Source: Brachionus rotundiformis (taxonomy: Eukaryota > Rotifera > Eurotatoria > Ploima > Brachionidae). Taken from it: 64,000 bases of DNA. The position numbers and the translations under genes are program-made. The notes below the pieces were generated by a model. The model was not told the origin of the DNA. It did no database searches and saw only the letters and a program-made list of their open reading frames with translations. The stretch covers positions 1-64,000 of the forward strand of contig JAESIW010000200.1 in assembly GCA_016802295.1 (NCBI GenBank), read 5' to 3'. Below are positions 44,543-54,736 of the stretch, piece after piece; the stretch's first letter is position 1, and the number at the start of each line of letters is the position of its first letter.

Positions 44543-46840
44543 ATGCTGTTTGTAGTGCAATTTTTAAAGATGAACTTATATTTTGTTATTGGAATCTTGT
44601 TGGGCTTTTTTATTCCAAATGAAACCAAAAATTGCCAATATGACTCATCAGTTGGTGAACTAGTTTGTCGAAGCTTTCAAATAGACCAGGAATTTTTCTT
44701 GGACAAAAAAAGCTATGTTAAAAATTTACAGTCTGTCTATTTCAGACTGGACCAGAAAAAAATATTAGACCAAAGTTTTTCCAACGCAATCGAATTTTAC
44801 AACAATTTAACTCAGAATGCTCAATCATTTATGTTCAAATACCTAAATGGTTTTGATGTCCAAGCATTCAAATTGATGGCTTCATACACTTCTAATTTTT
44901 ATTCATTTTATTTGTACAATTCCAAAATTGTCTTCTTTAATGATACCAAACAATTAACTTCATGTGAGCAGATTAATTTAACAAATGAAATCACTTTGAA
45001 TTTTGCCCTTTTTTACATAATGAAAAACAATTTATTTAGTTCCAAATTGTGTCCATTCTATTTTGATAATTTGCGCGTTGATGTGTTATTGGTAAATTTT
45101 TTGGCAAATACTGTCTCCAAAAAAAACCTTTTTTCTTTTGAACAAGTAAACAATTCACATATCTTGAATACAGATATTGACACATTTAATATCCAAAATG
45201 CAGAGAACATTGACATTGGTCAAGAAATTTTAAACATAAATATTTTAAACAAGACAAAATATTTTATTTTTAAAGGAAAAATTAAATCGATCCAAAAAGA
45301 TCTGTTTACTAGGTTGAAATCAGCCAAATTAATTATTTTAGATATTTGTTTTGCCAAGCAGCTGTTTCACAAAGGCATTGAATGGATAGAAGAATTGAAT
45401 AGTCTTAATGAAGCAGATAGGATCATACATATCTTAGTCAAGTCTAAGTTTAATTATGAGTACTATTTTAAGCTTGACGTAATCCATGTTTTGCCAGAGG
45501 AAGATTTTTGTCTCTACGAAAAATTTCCTTTTAGCAAAAATAATGTTCTGTTGTCTGTTTTGGACTTTTCTGACCACAATGAGTCCAAAAATTACACCTG
45601 TACTTTTCTATGGATTGCCCAAAATTATAATTTTTTTTTGAACATTTCTTCAAAAATTGCCTATGGTTCAATATTTTCTTCTGCTTTTAAAGCCTATTTC
45701 AAAAATTTGACCAATTTTTCACATTGTGATTTTAGCTCACGCCTGGCAAAATGCAAGTTTAGACAAAACACCACCACCACCAGATCAAGCTTTGATTTAT
45801 TTGATGCCAAATATCTAATTATTTTAATTGATTATATTACTATTATCATTGGTATACCCAGTGTGTCCGTGTTTACTTTTATTTTAAATTCAAATATGGT
45901 TTATAGATTTTACAAGAATTCAAAGTCTTCTCAATTGTCCAAAGGACAGTATAAATTAGTTCTATTATACTCTGTGTTTAGCGTTATCTATTTGGTCTTA
46001 TATCCATTGACCTTATTAGCAGAGTGTCCATTTGAAAATGGCTTATTTTGTTCAAGTTTAGTCTACACTCCAACAGCCCAGTATGTGAAAATAATCCTCA
46101 ATGATTATTTGTTAAAGATAGCCAAGAGCAGTGTCACTTGGTCATTAATGGGATACAGTTTGTTTAGATTGAATATTTTTATCACCCCTTCCTGGAAAAT
46201 ACACCGCTTTATCACCAAATCATCAGTGGTTAAAATTACTTTCTGCTGGTTGATTATTTTATTTATTTGTTGCTTACCAAAATTGTTCGTTCACAAGGTT
46301 AACTTTGACCAACCGGACTTTGACTATCCCTCTTTTTTGCTTGATCTTTACTCAAGCTTTGTCATCAACAAGGTTGGAATGAATGTCTTGATATACTTTA
46401 ACTTCATCTCTGATTTACTTACTACATACTTGGCAATTTTTCTTAACTTTTTTATAGACATTAGCCTCGCGTTAAAATTAAAGTCAAAGTTAAAGAAAAA
46501 AATGAAAAAAACACCAGCACAGAAACGAAAGCATATCAGAGTGACCATACTTGCTTTGCTGATCATTTCATTTAATCTCTTGTTTAGATCATTGGAAATA
46601 TTTCAGGCCTTGTATTTTGTGCTAAGTTACACAAAAATATATGATGTTAAATATATGACCAGCACTATAGAGTTTTTTCTTAGAGAAGTTTGTCTGCGTT
46701 TATCATTGCCAAATTTAATAGAACATTTAGAACAATTTTTATTCTTAATTTCAATTAATTTTAATTTCTTATTTTATTTTTTAAATGATGATAATATACG
46801 AAGCCTAATTTCTAAAAAGAAAAATAAATCAATTAATTAA
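44543..46840 (+). CDS. Receptor C: 7TM receptor-like protein with large ectodomain
   Basis: Intronless 765-residue paralogue of receptors A and D. Signal peptide region LYFVIGILLGFFIPNETKN; ectodomain with NIQNAENIDIGQEILNINI, FAKQLFHKGIEWIEELNSL, PEEDFCLYEKFPFSK and NYTCTFLWIAQNYNFFLNIS. Helix bundle from about residue 415: LIILIDYITIIIGIP, a QLSKGQYKLVLLYSVFSVIY segment, SLMGYSLFRLNIF, LIILFICCLPKLFVHKVNFD, a long basic loop (KLKSKLKKKMKK) before the sixth helix, and NFNFLFYFLNDDNIR at the end. It is the most diverged of the three intact copies and shows no sign of recent conversion with A or D. Ligand unknown. Confidence 0.75.
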   Translation: MLFVVQFLKMNLYFVIGILLGFFIPNETKNCQYDSSVGELVCRSFQIDQEFFLDKKSYVKNLQSVYFRLDQKKILDQSFSNAIEFYNNLTQNAQSFMFKYLNGFDVQAFKLMASYTSNFYSFYLYNSKIVFFNDTKQLTSCEQINLTNEITLNFALFYIMKNNLFSSKLCPFYFDNLRVDVLLVNFLANTVSKKNLFSFEQVNNSHILNTDIDTFNIQNAENIDIGQEILNINILNKTKYFIFKGKIKSIQKDLFTRLKSAKLIILDICFAKQLFHKGIEWIEELNSLNEADRIIHILVKSKFNYEYYFKLDVIHVLPEEDFCLYEKFPFSKNNVLLSVLDFSDHNESKNYTCTFLWIAQNYNFFLNISSKIAYGSIFSSAFKAYFKNLTNFSHCDFSSRLAKCKFRQNTTTTRSSFDLFDAKYLIILIDYITIIIGIPSVSVFTFILNSNMVYRFYKNSKSSQLSKGQYKLVLLYSVFSVIYLVLYPLTLLAECPFENGLFCSSLVYTPTAQYVKIILNDYLLKIAKSSVTWSLMGYSLFRLNIFITPSWKIHRFITKSSVVKITFCWLIILFICCLPKLFVHKVNFDQPDFDYPSFLLDLYSSFVINKVGMNVLIYFNFISDLLTTYLAIFLNFFIDISLALKLKSKLKKKMKKTPAQKRKHIRVTILALLIISFNLLFRSLEIFQALYFVLSYTKIYDVKYMTSTIEFFLREVCLRLSLPNLIEHLEQFLFLISINFNFLFYFLNDDNIRSLISKKKNKSIN

Positions 46841-47058
46841 ATTGTATTCAACAAAAGGCAGAAATCAATATCAATAAATTTAACACTTAAAAACTTTTTT
46901 CACGGTTCTTTTTGTTTAATTTTCATTGAATTATGTAAAACACAAAACGGTTTATAGACCATCAAAAAATATTGTCTTTTTTTGAAAAAAAACTTTAAAT
47001 TGTAAACTCTACTTAATTTCTTTAATATTTATAATTTCTCATAATTAATATATGTGAA

Positions 47059-47316
47059 ATGTCACGAAGAAAAGCTGCCATAAAAGCTCTTGAAAATAAT
47101 GACATTGATAATTATTTTGATGAAGAAATGGAAATAATTAATCAACCTTCTGAACATAACTCTGAAGAAAGTGAAAAATCTGACCAGGAAGACCAAAACA
47201 TTAATAAATCTGTGAAAAATGGAGCAATATGGGTAAGATTGAATGACGGAGAAGAGACAAGTCTTAGAAAAATGATAAATTTTAATGAGAAAGTGGAACC
47301 GACAAGCCACACGTGA
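47059..47316 (+). other. Unassigned acidic 85-codon frame
   Basis: MSRRKAAIKALENNDIDNYF, then an acidic Ser/Glu-rich stretch (EESEKSDQEDQ) and WVRLNDGEE. The composition and start resemble the acidic N-termini of piggyBac-type transposases, and a piggyBac-type MITE lies 1.3 kb downstream, but no catalytic domain follows. A 60-codon frame at 47573-47755 (LKSHPADYDFVQSLRKEHKS) may belong to the same broken unit. Could equally be an orphan exon. Confidence 0.3.
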
Positions 47317-48030
47317 AATAAATGAGACAAAACTGTCAGCTTTTTCGAATTGTCAATGATAAATTTGTGTAATTGTCTGTGTGATGGCACATTTGATGCA
47401 GCGCCGTGTATATTTTATCAACTTTTTACAATACATTAAATCAAGATTGGGAAATATTTACCATTGGTCTATTTTCTAAAGTTTTTAATTTTTTAAAAGA
47501 AAAGTTGTTAATGAACCCTTTTTTCATCTAAAAACATATCATGTAGAGTCGTGGCATTACTCGTTTGGAAATATGTTAAAAAGTCATCCTGCTGACTATG
47601 ATTTTGTCCAAAGCTTAAGAAAAGAGCACAAAAGTGTAGATAACAATCTAATCATTATAAATCGAAAGAGTAATCAAGGATTAATTCAAAAAACGTCTAA
47701 TAAGTTATTTAATAATTTTGACAAAAACAAATTAGATGAATTTTTCAATATTTAAATATTAATTAATAACTTAATTAAACTATATTTTAATTTCTTTTCG
47801 TGTCATAAAACAAACTCAATCAATTAGAATAAACTTTGCTTTCTTTAAACAAGCTATTTTTTTATTTTCTATTTTAAAATCACTTTTATTTTTTAATGCT
47901 ATTATTCAGATAATAAAATAATACTACCTAGATGTTCTTTAACTTCAAAATTAACAAATATTTTGTCTGCAATTATCAATTTTTTCAAATCACAAGACTT
48001 ATCCTTTAAAGTATAATTTGATATTTGACA
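47317..48030. other. Mostly unassigned spacer
   Basis: Apart from the small frame at 47573-47755, nothing recognised. Confidence 0.4.
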
Positions 48031-48561
48031 TTTGAGCTTCCAAAAAGTGTGACAAGCTTTCCTTTTTTTTGACAACAAAGCTCTTTTGGTTTCGCTTTCG
48101 CTTAATGGAGGAAATGTATTGGAAAAATTTGTCGATATGTTGATGGAATGGGATCAGGAGTTGGAAATAGAAGTGTGTCGAGAGAAAATTTGGCAAAAAT
48201 TGATTGAAAAAGCAGAAAATTGTTCATGTACTGTGAACGTAGATCCTTTCCTTTATGCAGAAAGACACAATAGAGTCACTTTTGGTAGTATGAGTAATTT
48301 GAGAAATGATAATCTAAGAGTTGGTAGTCTATTTAGAGATTTATGCGAAGGTCTGGTCAAAAATTTGCAGACAATGATGGGAAAAGACTTAATTTAGAAG
48401 CTAAAATGTGAAAGAGTTATAGCGGCTGGTGGTGCTCTGATAAGAAATCCGGTTCATAAGTCCTGTCTACAATCTCAATTTGAATATTTGCCAATTGTTT
48501 TCAAAAGATTAGCAGATGCTGCCCATGAAGCTGCTGTTTATTTAAAAAAACTTACAAAATA
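48031..48561 (+). pseudogene. Sedoheptulokinase exon 6 copy
   Basis: Starts TTGAGCTTCCAAAAAGTGTG and follows exon 6: LNGGNVLEKFVDMLMEWDQE, the AERHNRVTFG region, VGSLFRDLCEGLVKNLQTMM. A stop (TAG, near 48396) interrupts GKDLILKL, and the C-terminal part is altered after FEYLP. It keeps the Trp codon lost in the 41-kb copy. Pseudogene. Confidence 0.85.
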
Positions 48562-48587
48562 ATAAAGCTTTTATTTATCTTTTTTAA

Positions 48588-48802
48588 CACTAGAAGACCC
48601 GACGGGTTTTTTAGACCCATTTTTTTAAATTTCAAATCTCAATATCTTTTGAATGCAGAAACAGAATTTAATATTCAGTATTTTATTTTATAGATTTATG
48701 GATACTTTATTGAATATCAAAAAAAAATGTTGCTATTCTATGATAATTTTTTTAAAAATTAGTTTTTAAATTTTTGTCATTTTTTGGTCGGGCTTTCTAT
48801 TG
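48588..48802. mobile_element. piggyBac-like MITE (215 bp)
   Basis: Ends CACTAGAAGACCCGACGGG and, inverted, CAATAGAAAGCCCGACCA, each abutting TTAA (48584-48587 and 48803-48806). TTAA target duplication with CA(C/A)TAGAA-type ends is the piggyBac signature. Non-coding. Imperfect ends suggest some age. Confidence 0.8.
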
Positions 48803-48806
48803 TTAA

Positions 48807-49340
48807 ATAATAAAACACATTGAACTAGATATAAGACAACTTGTTAGACTCATTACTTCAAAAAAAAATGTGGTGCAAATTTTTTCGATTCGATCAAATG
48901 TCTTTTTAAGTAAAAGACTTATAAAAATCACAATGAATATGTGTAGCTGTAAGGCAAGTTAATGAATCATAAAACAAGTATACTTTTGAATAGTTTATTA
49001 AATAATTGTTGAGCTCTAACAATTTACACAGTTAGTGTAATTGCTAAAATATTTATCTCTCTAGCACTGAGAGTGGAAAAATCTATCATCATATAACCGT
49101 GACAAGTATATTAACTCTTACTTATAATTGCGCATCAGGTAAGAAGAAAACGGTTGGCCAAAGAAACATAGAGAAATAAGGTCCTGAACGTGACCATTCG
49201 TTTTAAAAAATTGAAAAAATTTAAATTTCAAAGTGAAATTACTCTGTCAATTTTTAGAGTTTTCCTGCAAAAGTTCTCAGAATTCAGAACAAAGCTTTTT
49301 AACGATAATTTTGAGTACAATGTGATGCTGCAGTAGTGTA
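48807..49340. other. Spacer before LINE fragment
   Basis: Contains the inverted partner of the 5.7-kb repeat at about 49210-49290; otherwise unassigned. Confidence 0.4.
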
Positions 49341-49900
49341 CATCAGAATTCTTTGAAATCAAGACAGGGATTCGTCAGGGATGTATCTTTTATCCATTGC
49401 TTTTGGTGACCCTCACTGGCATTTATTGTGTAATGCTTCTGGGTCAAATGGAAAATCTTGAAGACCATGATTTGTGGATGAAATTGCCCTAATATCACAA
49501 ATGGATAGTCATATGAGGGAAAAGACTGAGAAGCTGAAACGCACTACTGGATATGTTAGCATAGAGATAAACATAGGAAAAACAGAAGTAATTTGCGTTT
49601 ACAAGAAATTCAATGTACCAATTCCTGTTCGAGACGAAAATCCTAAATGGGTCGACAGCTTCACATATCTGGGAAGCATAATTAGCAAAAATGGTAGCAT
49701 CGAACAAGACATCCTTTACAGATTGACGAAAGCCAGAACTGTTTTCTTAAAGTTGTTTATATTTTAATAGCAGCCTTGTTAAGTCTGTATTGCTATATGG
49801 ATCAGAATATTGAAGAATGAGAGAAATGACCAAAGATGACCTGGAGGGGAACAGCTGAAAGAGATATGAAAGATAAGAATTTCTAAACTAAGATTTAGTA
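49340..49900 (+). mobile_element. Degenerate LINE reverse transcriptase fragment
   Basis: TGIRQGCIF (about 49370) is followed, after frame breaks, by DEIALISQMDSHMREKTEKL, INIGKTEVICVYKKF and WVDSFTYLGSIISKNGSIEQ, then LTKARTVFLKL. These are RT motifs after the active site, typical of RTE/Nimb-like LINEs; the ADD core itself reads VDEIAL. 5' and 3' truncated. Confidence 0.8.
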
Positions 49901-50243
49901 CTTCTAAATTAGAGAATATAATGGTAAATAAAAGCGATAGATAGCTGTATGAAGCTTAAGTTGGCTTTCTCTGTCATGCCATGATGGCCACCGTTACCAA
50001 CTTGGATGAATAGACTCAAATGATTCAAAGTAACCATAAATATTACCATAAAGATGATTTCATTTCATACAGCTAAGACCAATAGTACCAAGTTTTGTAT
50101 AAAGTTATTTGATTATATTTTAAGTTTTATTTTTAAAAATAGTAAAAAAAAAGCTATTTTTTCGTATAATAAACTAATTTTTAAACTAAAATAATCTAAA
50201 TTTATAAATAATTATTGAATTTGGCAAAACAGAGCATTTTGTT

Positions 50244-51995
50244 TCACAGTTCAATTTTGGAAGCTGTGTCACTCAACGCAATGGTCATGAAAGCATCACC
50301 ATTTGGAGTGATTGCGTGTCCGGTGCCAAATGAATCGTATTTCTTCCATGTTTCAAAGGCAACTTTATTTTTGCTGTTCTTGCTGCAAATGTATCTCTCG
50401 TTGTCAATGAGTCTGGCTATTCTGTGCTGCAAATTGGAAAAGTTGTCAAAGCATGTCACTTGTCCAAAGTCGTCTAATTAAAATGAGAAATTAAACTTAA
50501 ATAAAATAAATGTTTATAAAGATTTTGTTTGTTAATTACTTTCGTTGATGATGAACGAGTATTCGTTGATTCTGGTCGATGAGTCAAGTCTAATGGCAAC
50601 AATTAAAACTTTGGCATTATTAGCTCCGCTAAAGTCTGGTGAAGTAAATTTTCCACTGTTGGCCATTTTGTCGGCAGCTTCTTGAGCAACTGAGTTCAAA
50701 GCTTTGTTTCTGTTCAAAACAGGTAGACCGTCAGCTTTTCTGTCTTGGTTAATTGGAACAATTGACAAGTCCATGGCTCTTTGCCAAATATCGACCAAAG
50801 AGCTCTTGCCAAGTGGATTGGATACGTAGGATTGTTGTGGTGGTGCGAACCATGGCCATTGTTTGAGTCTGTTGAAAAGACTAAGTCTTCTTTCTCTTGG
50901 CAAAATTCGCATATTATCTCTTGATGGAAAGCTAAGCGCCAAGACAATGTTTATGTGACCATTTGAATCTAGTGAATAGGCTTCGCCATATTTGTTGAAG
51001 CTCTTGAACACTTCTTCCCTGTCAAACATCTCGTACATTGTTTTGAAATGGCTCTCGAATTCGTCTCTCAACTCTTGGTCATTTAATCTTTTGGTTGGCT
51101 TATTTGGCTTAACAAAAAGTTCATTTACCCATAGATTGGCTTTCAAGAATTGATGTTGAACTTCAGACGTGGCTCTAATGTAGCCACCATGGGTCAAAAT
51201 GGTCACTATTTGATCACCAATGCCCCAAACACCAGTCTCTTCAGTGCTCCAAAAGCCTTTGCCAAACAAATCTGGCACATCAAAAGTCATCTCGTAGTTT
51301 TCGTTCTTGAATGTGTTTGAATAGACAGTGTCTTTGAAAATGTCCAACGAGTATCTGTCCTCTCTTGGATCAGCCATTGACTCGAACACTTTTAGCATGT
51401 TGTTAAACTTGACCTTGTAGTCGTAGTTGTCATTTTGGAATTTGAACACACCAGTGCCAGTTCTCCACAAATTTTTCACTGCATCTTCGTCACACTTCAA
51501 TGGAACAGTCATTGTGTCACATCTAGTGATGTCCATCAATTTCTTCAGCTCTTTAAGCTCAACATTCAGCGTGTTGTTTTTGTATCTGAAGTTCAAGTAG
51601 CCAGGCATTCCATTCATCACAGCTAAAAGTCAAATTAGCTTTTAATTAATTTTGTTTTGATTTAAGTTTAAATTACAGTCAAAATTGTCAACTAAAATGT
51701 CATGGTAATTGGTGCTGCCATTGAGCTTAATCTCGAATACCAAGACATTCAAATCGTCTGGCTTGGCATACGAGTTGATGAAACTGTGTGGATTACCATC
51801 GAGATCGGCCACTGCCTGAGCCAATTCTGTCAAGTAGTCATCTTTTTGCAGCTGGTCAGCTCCAAAGTTGAATCCACCCATGTACTCATTGAGCAAGTCA
51901 ATCGAATGACCAACAAACCAATGCTCTGGATCTCTGAGTGGCACTTTGGCCAAACAAAATCCTAAGCTAAAAACTACAAGCAACGCTTTTAGCAT
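50244..51995 (-). CDS. Secreted protein of unknown family with homologous N- and C-terminal segments
   Basis: Exons 51677-51995, 50540-51622 and 50244-50473 splice in phase (55- and 66-bp introns) to about 543 residues. MLKALLVVFSLGFCLAKVP is a clear signal peptide. The N-terminal part (LTELAQAVADLDG, VLVFEIKLNGSTNYHDILVD) and the C-terminal part (LNSVAQEAADKMANSGKF, VLIVAIRLDSSTRINEYSF) look like two copies of one domain. Between them lies a Trp- and charge-rich region (GKGFWSTEETGVWGIGDQIV, LPRERRLSLFNRLKQWPWFA). Few cysteines, no membrane segment. I recognise no family. The codon use and splicing look healthy, so I consider it expressed. A deleted copy lies at 22.0 kb. Confidence 0.75.
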
Positions 51996-52093
51996 AATCT
52001 CTTTTTTAAAAATTTAAATTCCTAATTTTTGTTTTAAATGAAAAATTTTTTAATATTTTACACCCTCTATTTATAGACTAGAGCTTTAAATTG
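51996..52093 (-). promoter_or_regulatory. Probable promoter of the secreted-protein gene
   Basis: About 100 bp before the start codon, including TTTATAGACT (TATA-like, near 52070). The assignment rests on position only. Confidence 0.35.
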
Positions 52094-52320
52094 GTTTCCA
52101 TCTATGGTTCGCAATTATTTCTTATTTGAATTTTGATGTAAAGCCATCTATAATCATTTTCCATAACTCTCTAAACAATTCAATTTTTCAAGTTCTAAAC
52201 AACCATAAATTATCAAGTTCATCAAGTTTATTTTAGCTTGTTTTTTTAATTAAATTTTAAAATAAAAGCTTTTAAAACCTTTTTCTTTCATCTAAGCAAT
52301 TTCATTCTTCATTCTTATTG
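52094..52320. repeat. Direct repeat, copy 1 (upstream of secreted-protein gene)
   Basis: About 223 bp, nearly identical to 52922-53145 in the same orientation (starts CCATCTATGGTTCGCAATTA). A part also survives at 22655-22710, upstream of the broken gene copy, so it belongs to the gene's 5' region. Confidence 0.9.
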
Positions 52321-52921
52321 TTTAATTTTTCATCATATTAAAAAATCAACTTGTTTGATGAATTTTTTTCTCAAGTTTAAATTTGGTTAAACCATTTTCA
52401 AAATTTTTTTTCAACCATTTTTAATTAGATTTAAAAATTCAAAAGTTTGGAGAAAGCACGCCGATTTTTAAGCTTTTTTATTACATTAAAGTCCATTTAA
52501 ATTAACAAATAGTTTCAAAACATAAAACTTTGTCTTTATATTAAAAACTAAATTAATTTTAGGTTTTGGTAAAAAAATTCATTGCTATAGAAGTCTGTTT
52601 CCAAAACCTGACTCGAAATTTGGCTTAAAAATATTCACTTTTTCACCTAATAAACAAGTAAAACTAAAATATATTGTTTTTTTATTTACCTTTTTTTTTA
52701 AAAATATATTTAGACTCATTTTTAATTTTAAATTAAATAATTTATCTAAGAAAATTATTGTTAAACTTTGAATTCATAAGCATAGAACAATCTTTCCTAA
52801 TAAGCTTTTGATTGACCAATCTTTAAACAAATTAAAAAAACAATATTAATTTAATTAAATAAATTGGTAATTCTGTCGAATTTATTAAGAAGATAAAGTA
52901 AAGCAAAATTTAATAATTGTT

Positions 52922-53145
52922 TACCATCTATGGTTCGCAATTATTTCTTATTTGAATTTTGATGTAAAGCCATCTATAATCATTTTCCATAACTCTCTAA
53001 ACAATTCAATTTTTCAAGTTCTAAACAACCATAAATTATCAAGTTCATCAAGTTTATTTTAGCTTGTTTTTTTATTTAAATTTTAAAATAAAAGCTTTTA
53101 AAACTTTTTTCTTTCATCTAAGCAATTTCATTCTTCATTCTTATT
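52922..53145. repeat. Direct repeat, copy 2
   Basis: Second copy of 52094-52320, 826 bp further out. Confidence 0.9.
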
Positions 53146-54736
53146 TAAAGATATCAAGATGCATGTCAATTATTTTAGTTTACTTTTTTTTCATTAAATT
53201 TTTTTTCAAAAGTGATTTTAATCTATTCTTAAATTTTCAACTCTGTTATGACCCGAGTCTTAATGTGGCTCTTAATATGTCTCTTATTAATGTTCAACTA
53301 AGGTTTAGCTAACATAGTCTTTGTTTGGCCATCATAAATAAAATCTTTTTACAAAGTTGTACATATATTTTTTGATTGCTTCGTACCTTTTTTACTAACA
53401 ACTTTTCGAAAATTCAACTTGATGATATAATTTTATTTTTTTTAAAGCATATTTATGGGTATTGATTTTAAGATATTTTTTAAACAGATTCTTTTAAGAC
53501 TCTAAATGATAATTAATAATTTTTCTTTTGGTAGAGCCCTAATAAATTCAAATTAGGATTATGTGGCGAATATGTAGAATCAATTAAAGTGTTAAAGGAA
53601 GGGTGAACAATAGGCATAAAAATTGTGGTGTCGCAACCACAAAAATAAACAAACCACTACACAACACACACTATTCACAATATAAGAATCAAACATAAGA
53701 CTTTTTACAACTTTATTTACATATCACATTTCCCAGTCAAAACTGTAATAATGATTCATCGAGGTATCAGCCAAGACCATCGTAAAATCATCAAATAAAC
53801 CAATGAAATTACGATGAGACTTTAAAATCCAATTTTTTTTCAAAAAAAGAAGTCTTACTTGAACTTTTTATGAACTTTGAGCGTATGCAATATTAAGAAA
53901 TGACATATGCATTAAAAAAAAATAGAATGAGCTTTTCAAAATCTGTTTTCCTGTATTGTGATATAATTGTGAGGAACGAAGTGACGTAGTTAAAAACCAG
54001 ATGTGAAATAGCAATGCTAAGATTAAAACGATCGCTCAATTATACTATAGGATTATAAAGTGTAGAAATCTAATTTACAAAAGATAATAAAAAATTATCC
54101 TTTACTCAATTGATTTTTCGTTATTTAAATTTCTGGCAAAGGGTTCGTTGCTCGCAATATCAAAAGCTTTGTTTCTTACACAAATTTTTTACATGATACA
54201 TGAAATCTCTTTTGAGCGACCGATCAGAAGTAAATCCATTTGATCTTCACCATGATCGAATTTAATACGTCACAGTCTGAATAATGACTAGTAAAAAATT
54301 AATATTTCTTTAGTTACTAATAATTGTATTTAATTTTTCTTTGCATAACATTTGAATATTTTCGTTTAAATTGTATTTTTGTCATTATTTAATTGAATAA
54401 ATAATTGTTTAAATTAAATTTTTTTACTAAAAAATATGCAAAAATTAAAATTTCATCAGTTATCCATCGATGACACATTATGAAATGTATCACTCCTCAT
54501 TGATTATGCATCAAGTTTATTTTACGTGTTTGCATTGATGTCTCATTTTAAAATTTTTAACTGGGAATTACAACTAATTTATTTACAATTAAGCTATTTA
54601 CATTCCATATTTACACTGATCACCGTTTTCCATTTATACTTTAGATTGAATAAAAGCTAAGAAATCTGTTTTCTTTTTTTGATTCAGGAATATAACAAAA
54701 ACCTTAAAAATATTTGAAATATTTATTTAATAAACT
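53146..54736. other. Intergenic, nothing identified
   Basis: About 1.6 kb. The open frame 53064-53312 is low-complexity and overlaps the direct repeat. 53600-54280 is slightly less AT-rich and could be an old insertion, but no coding or terminal repeat is visible. Confidence 0.4.
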
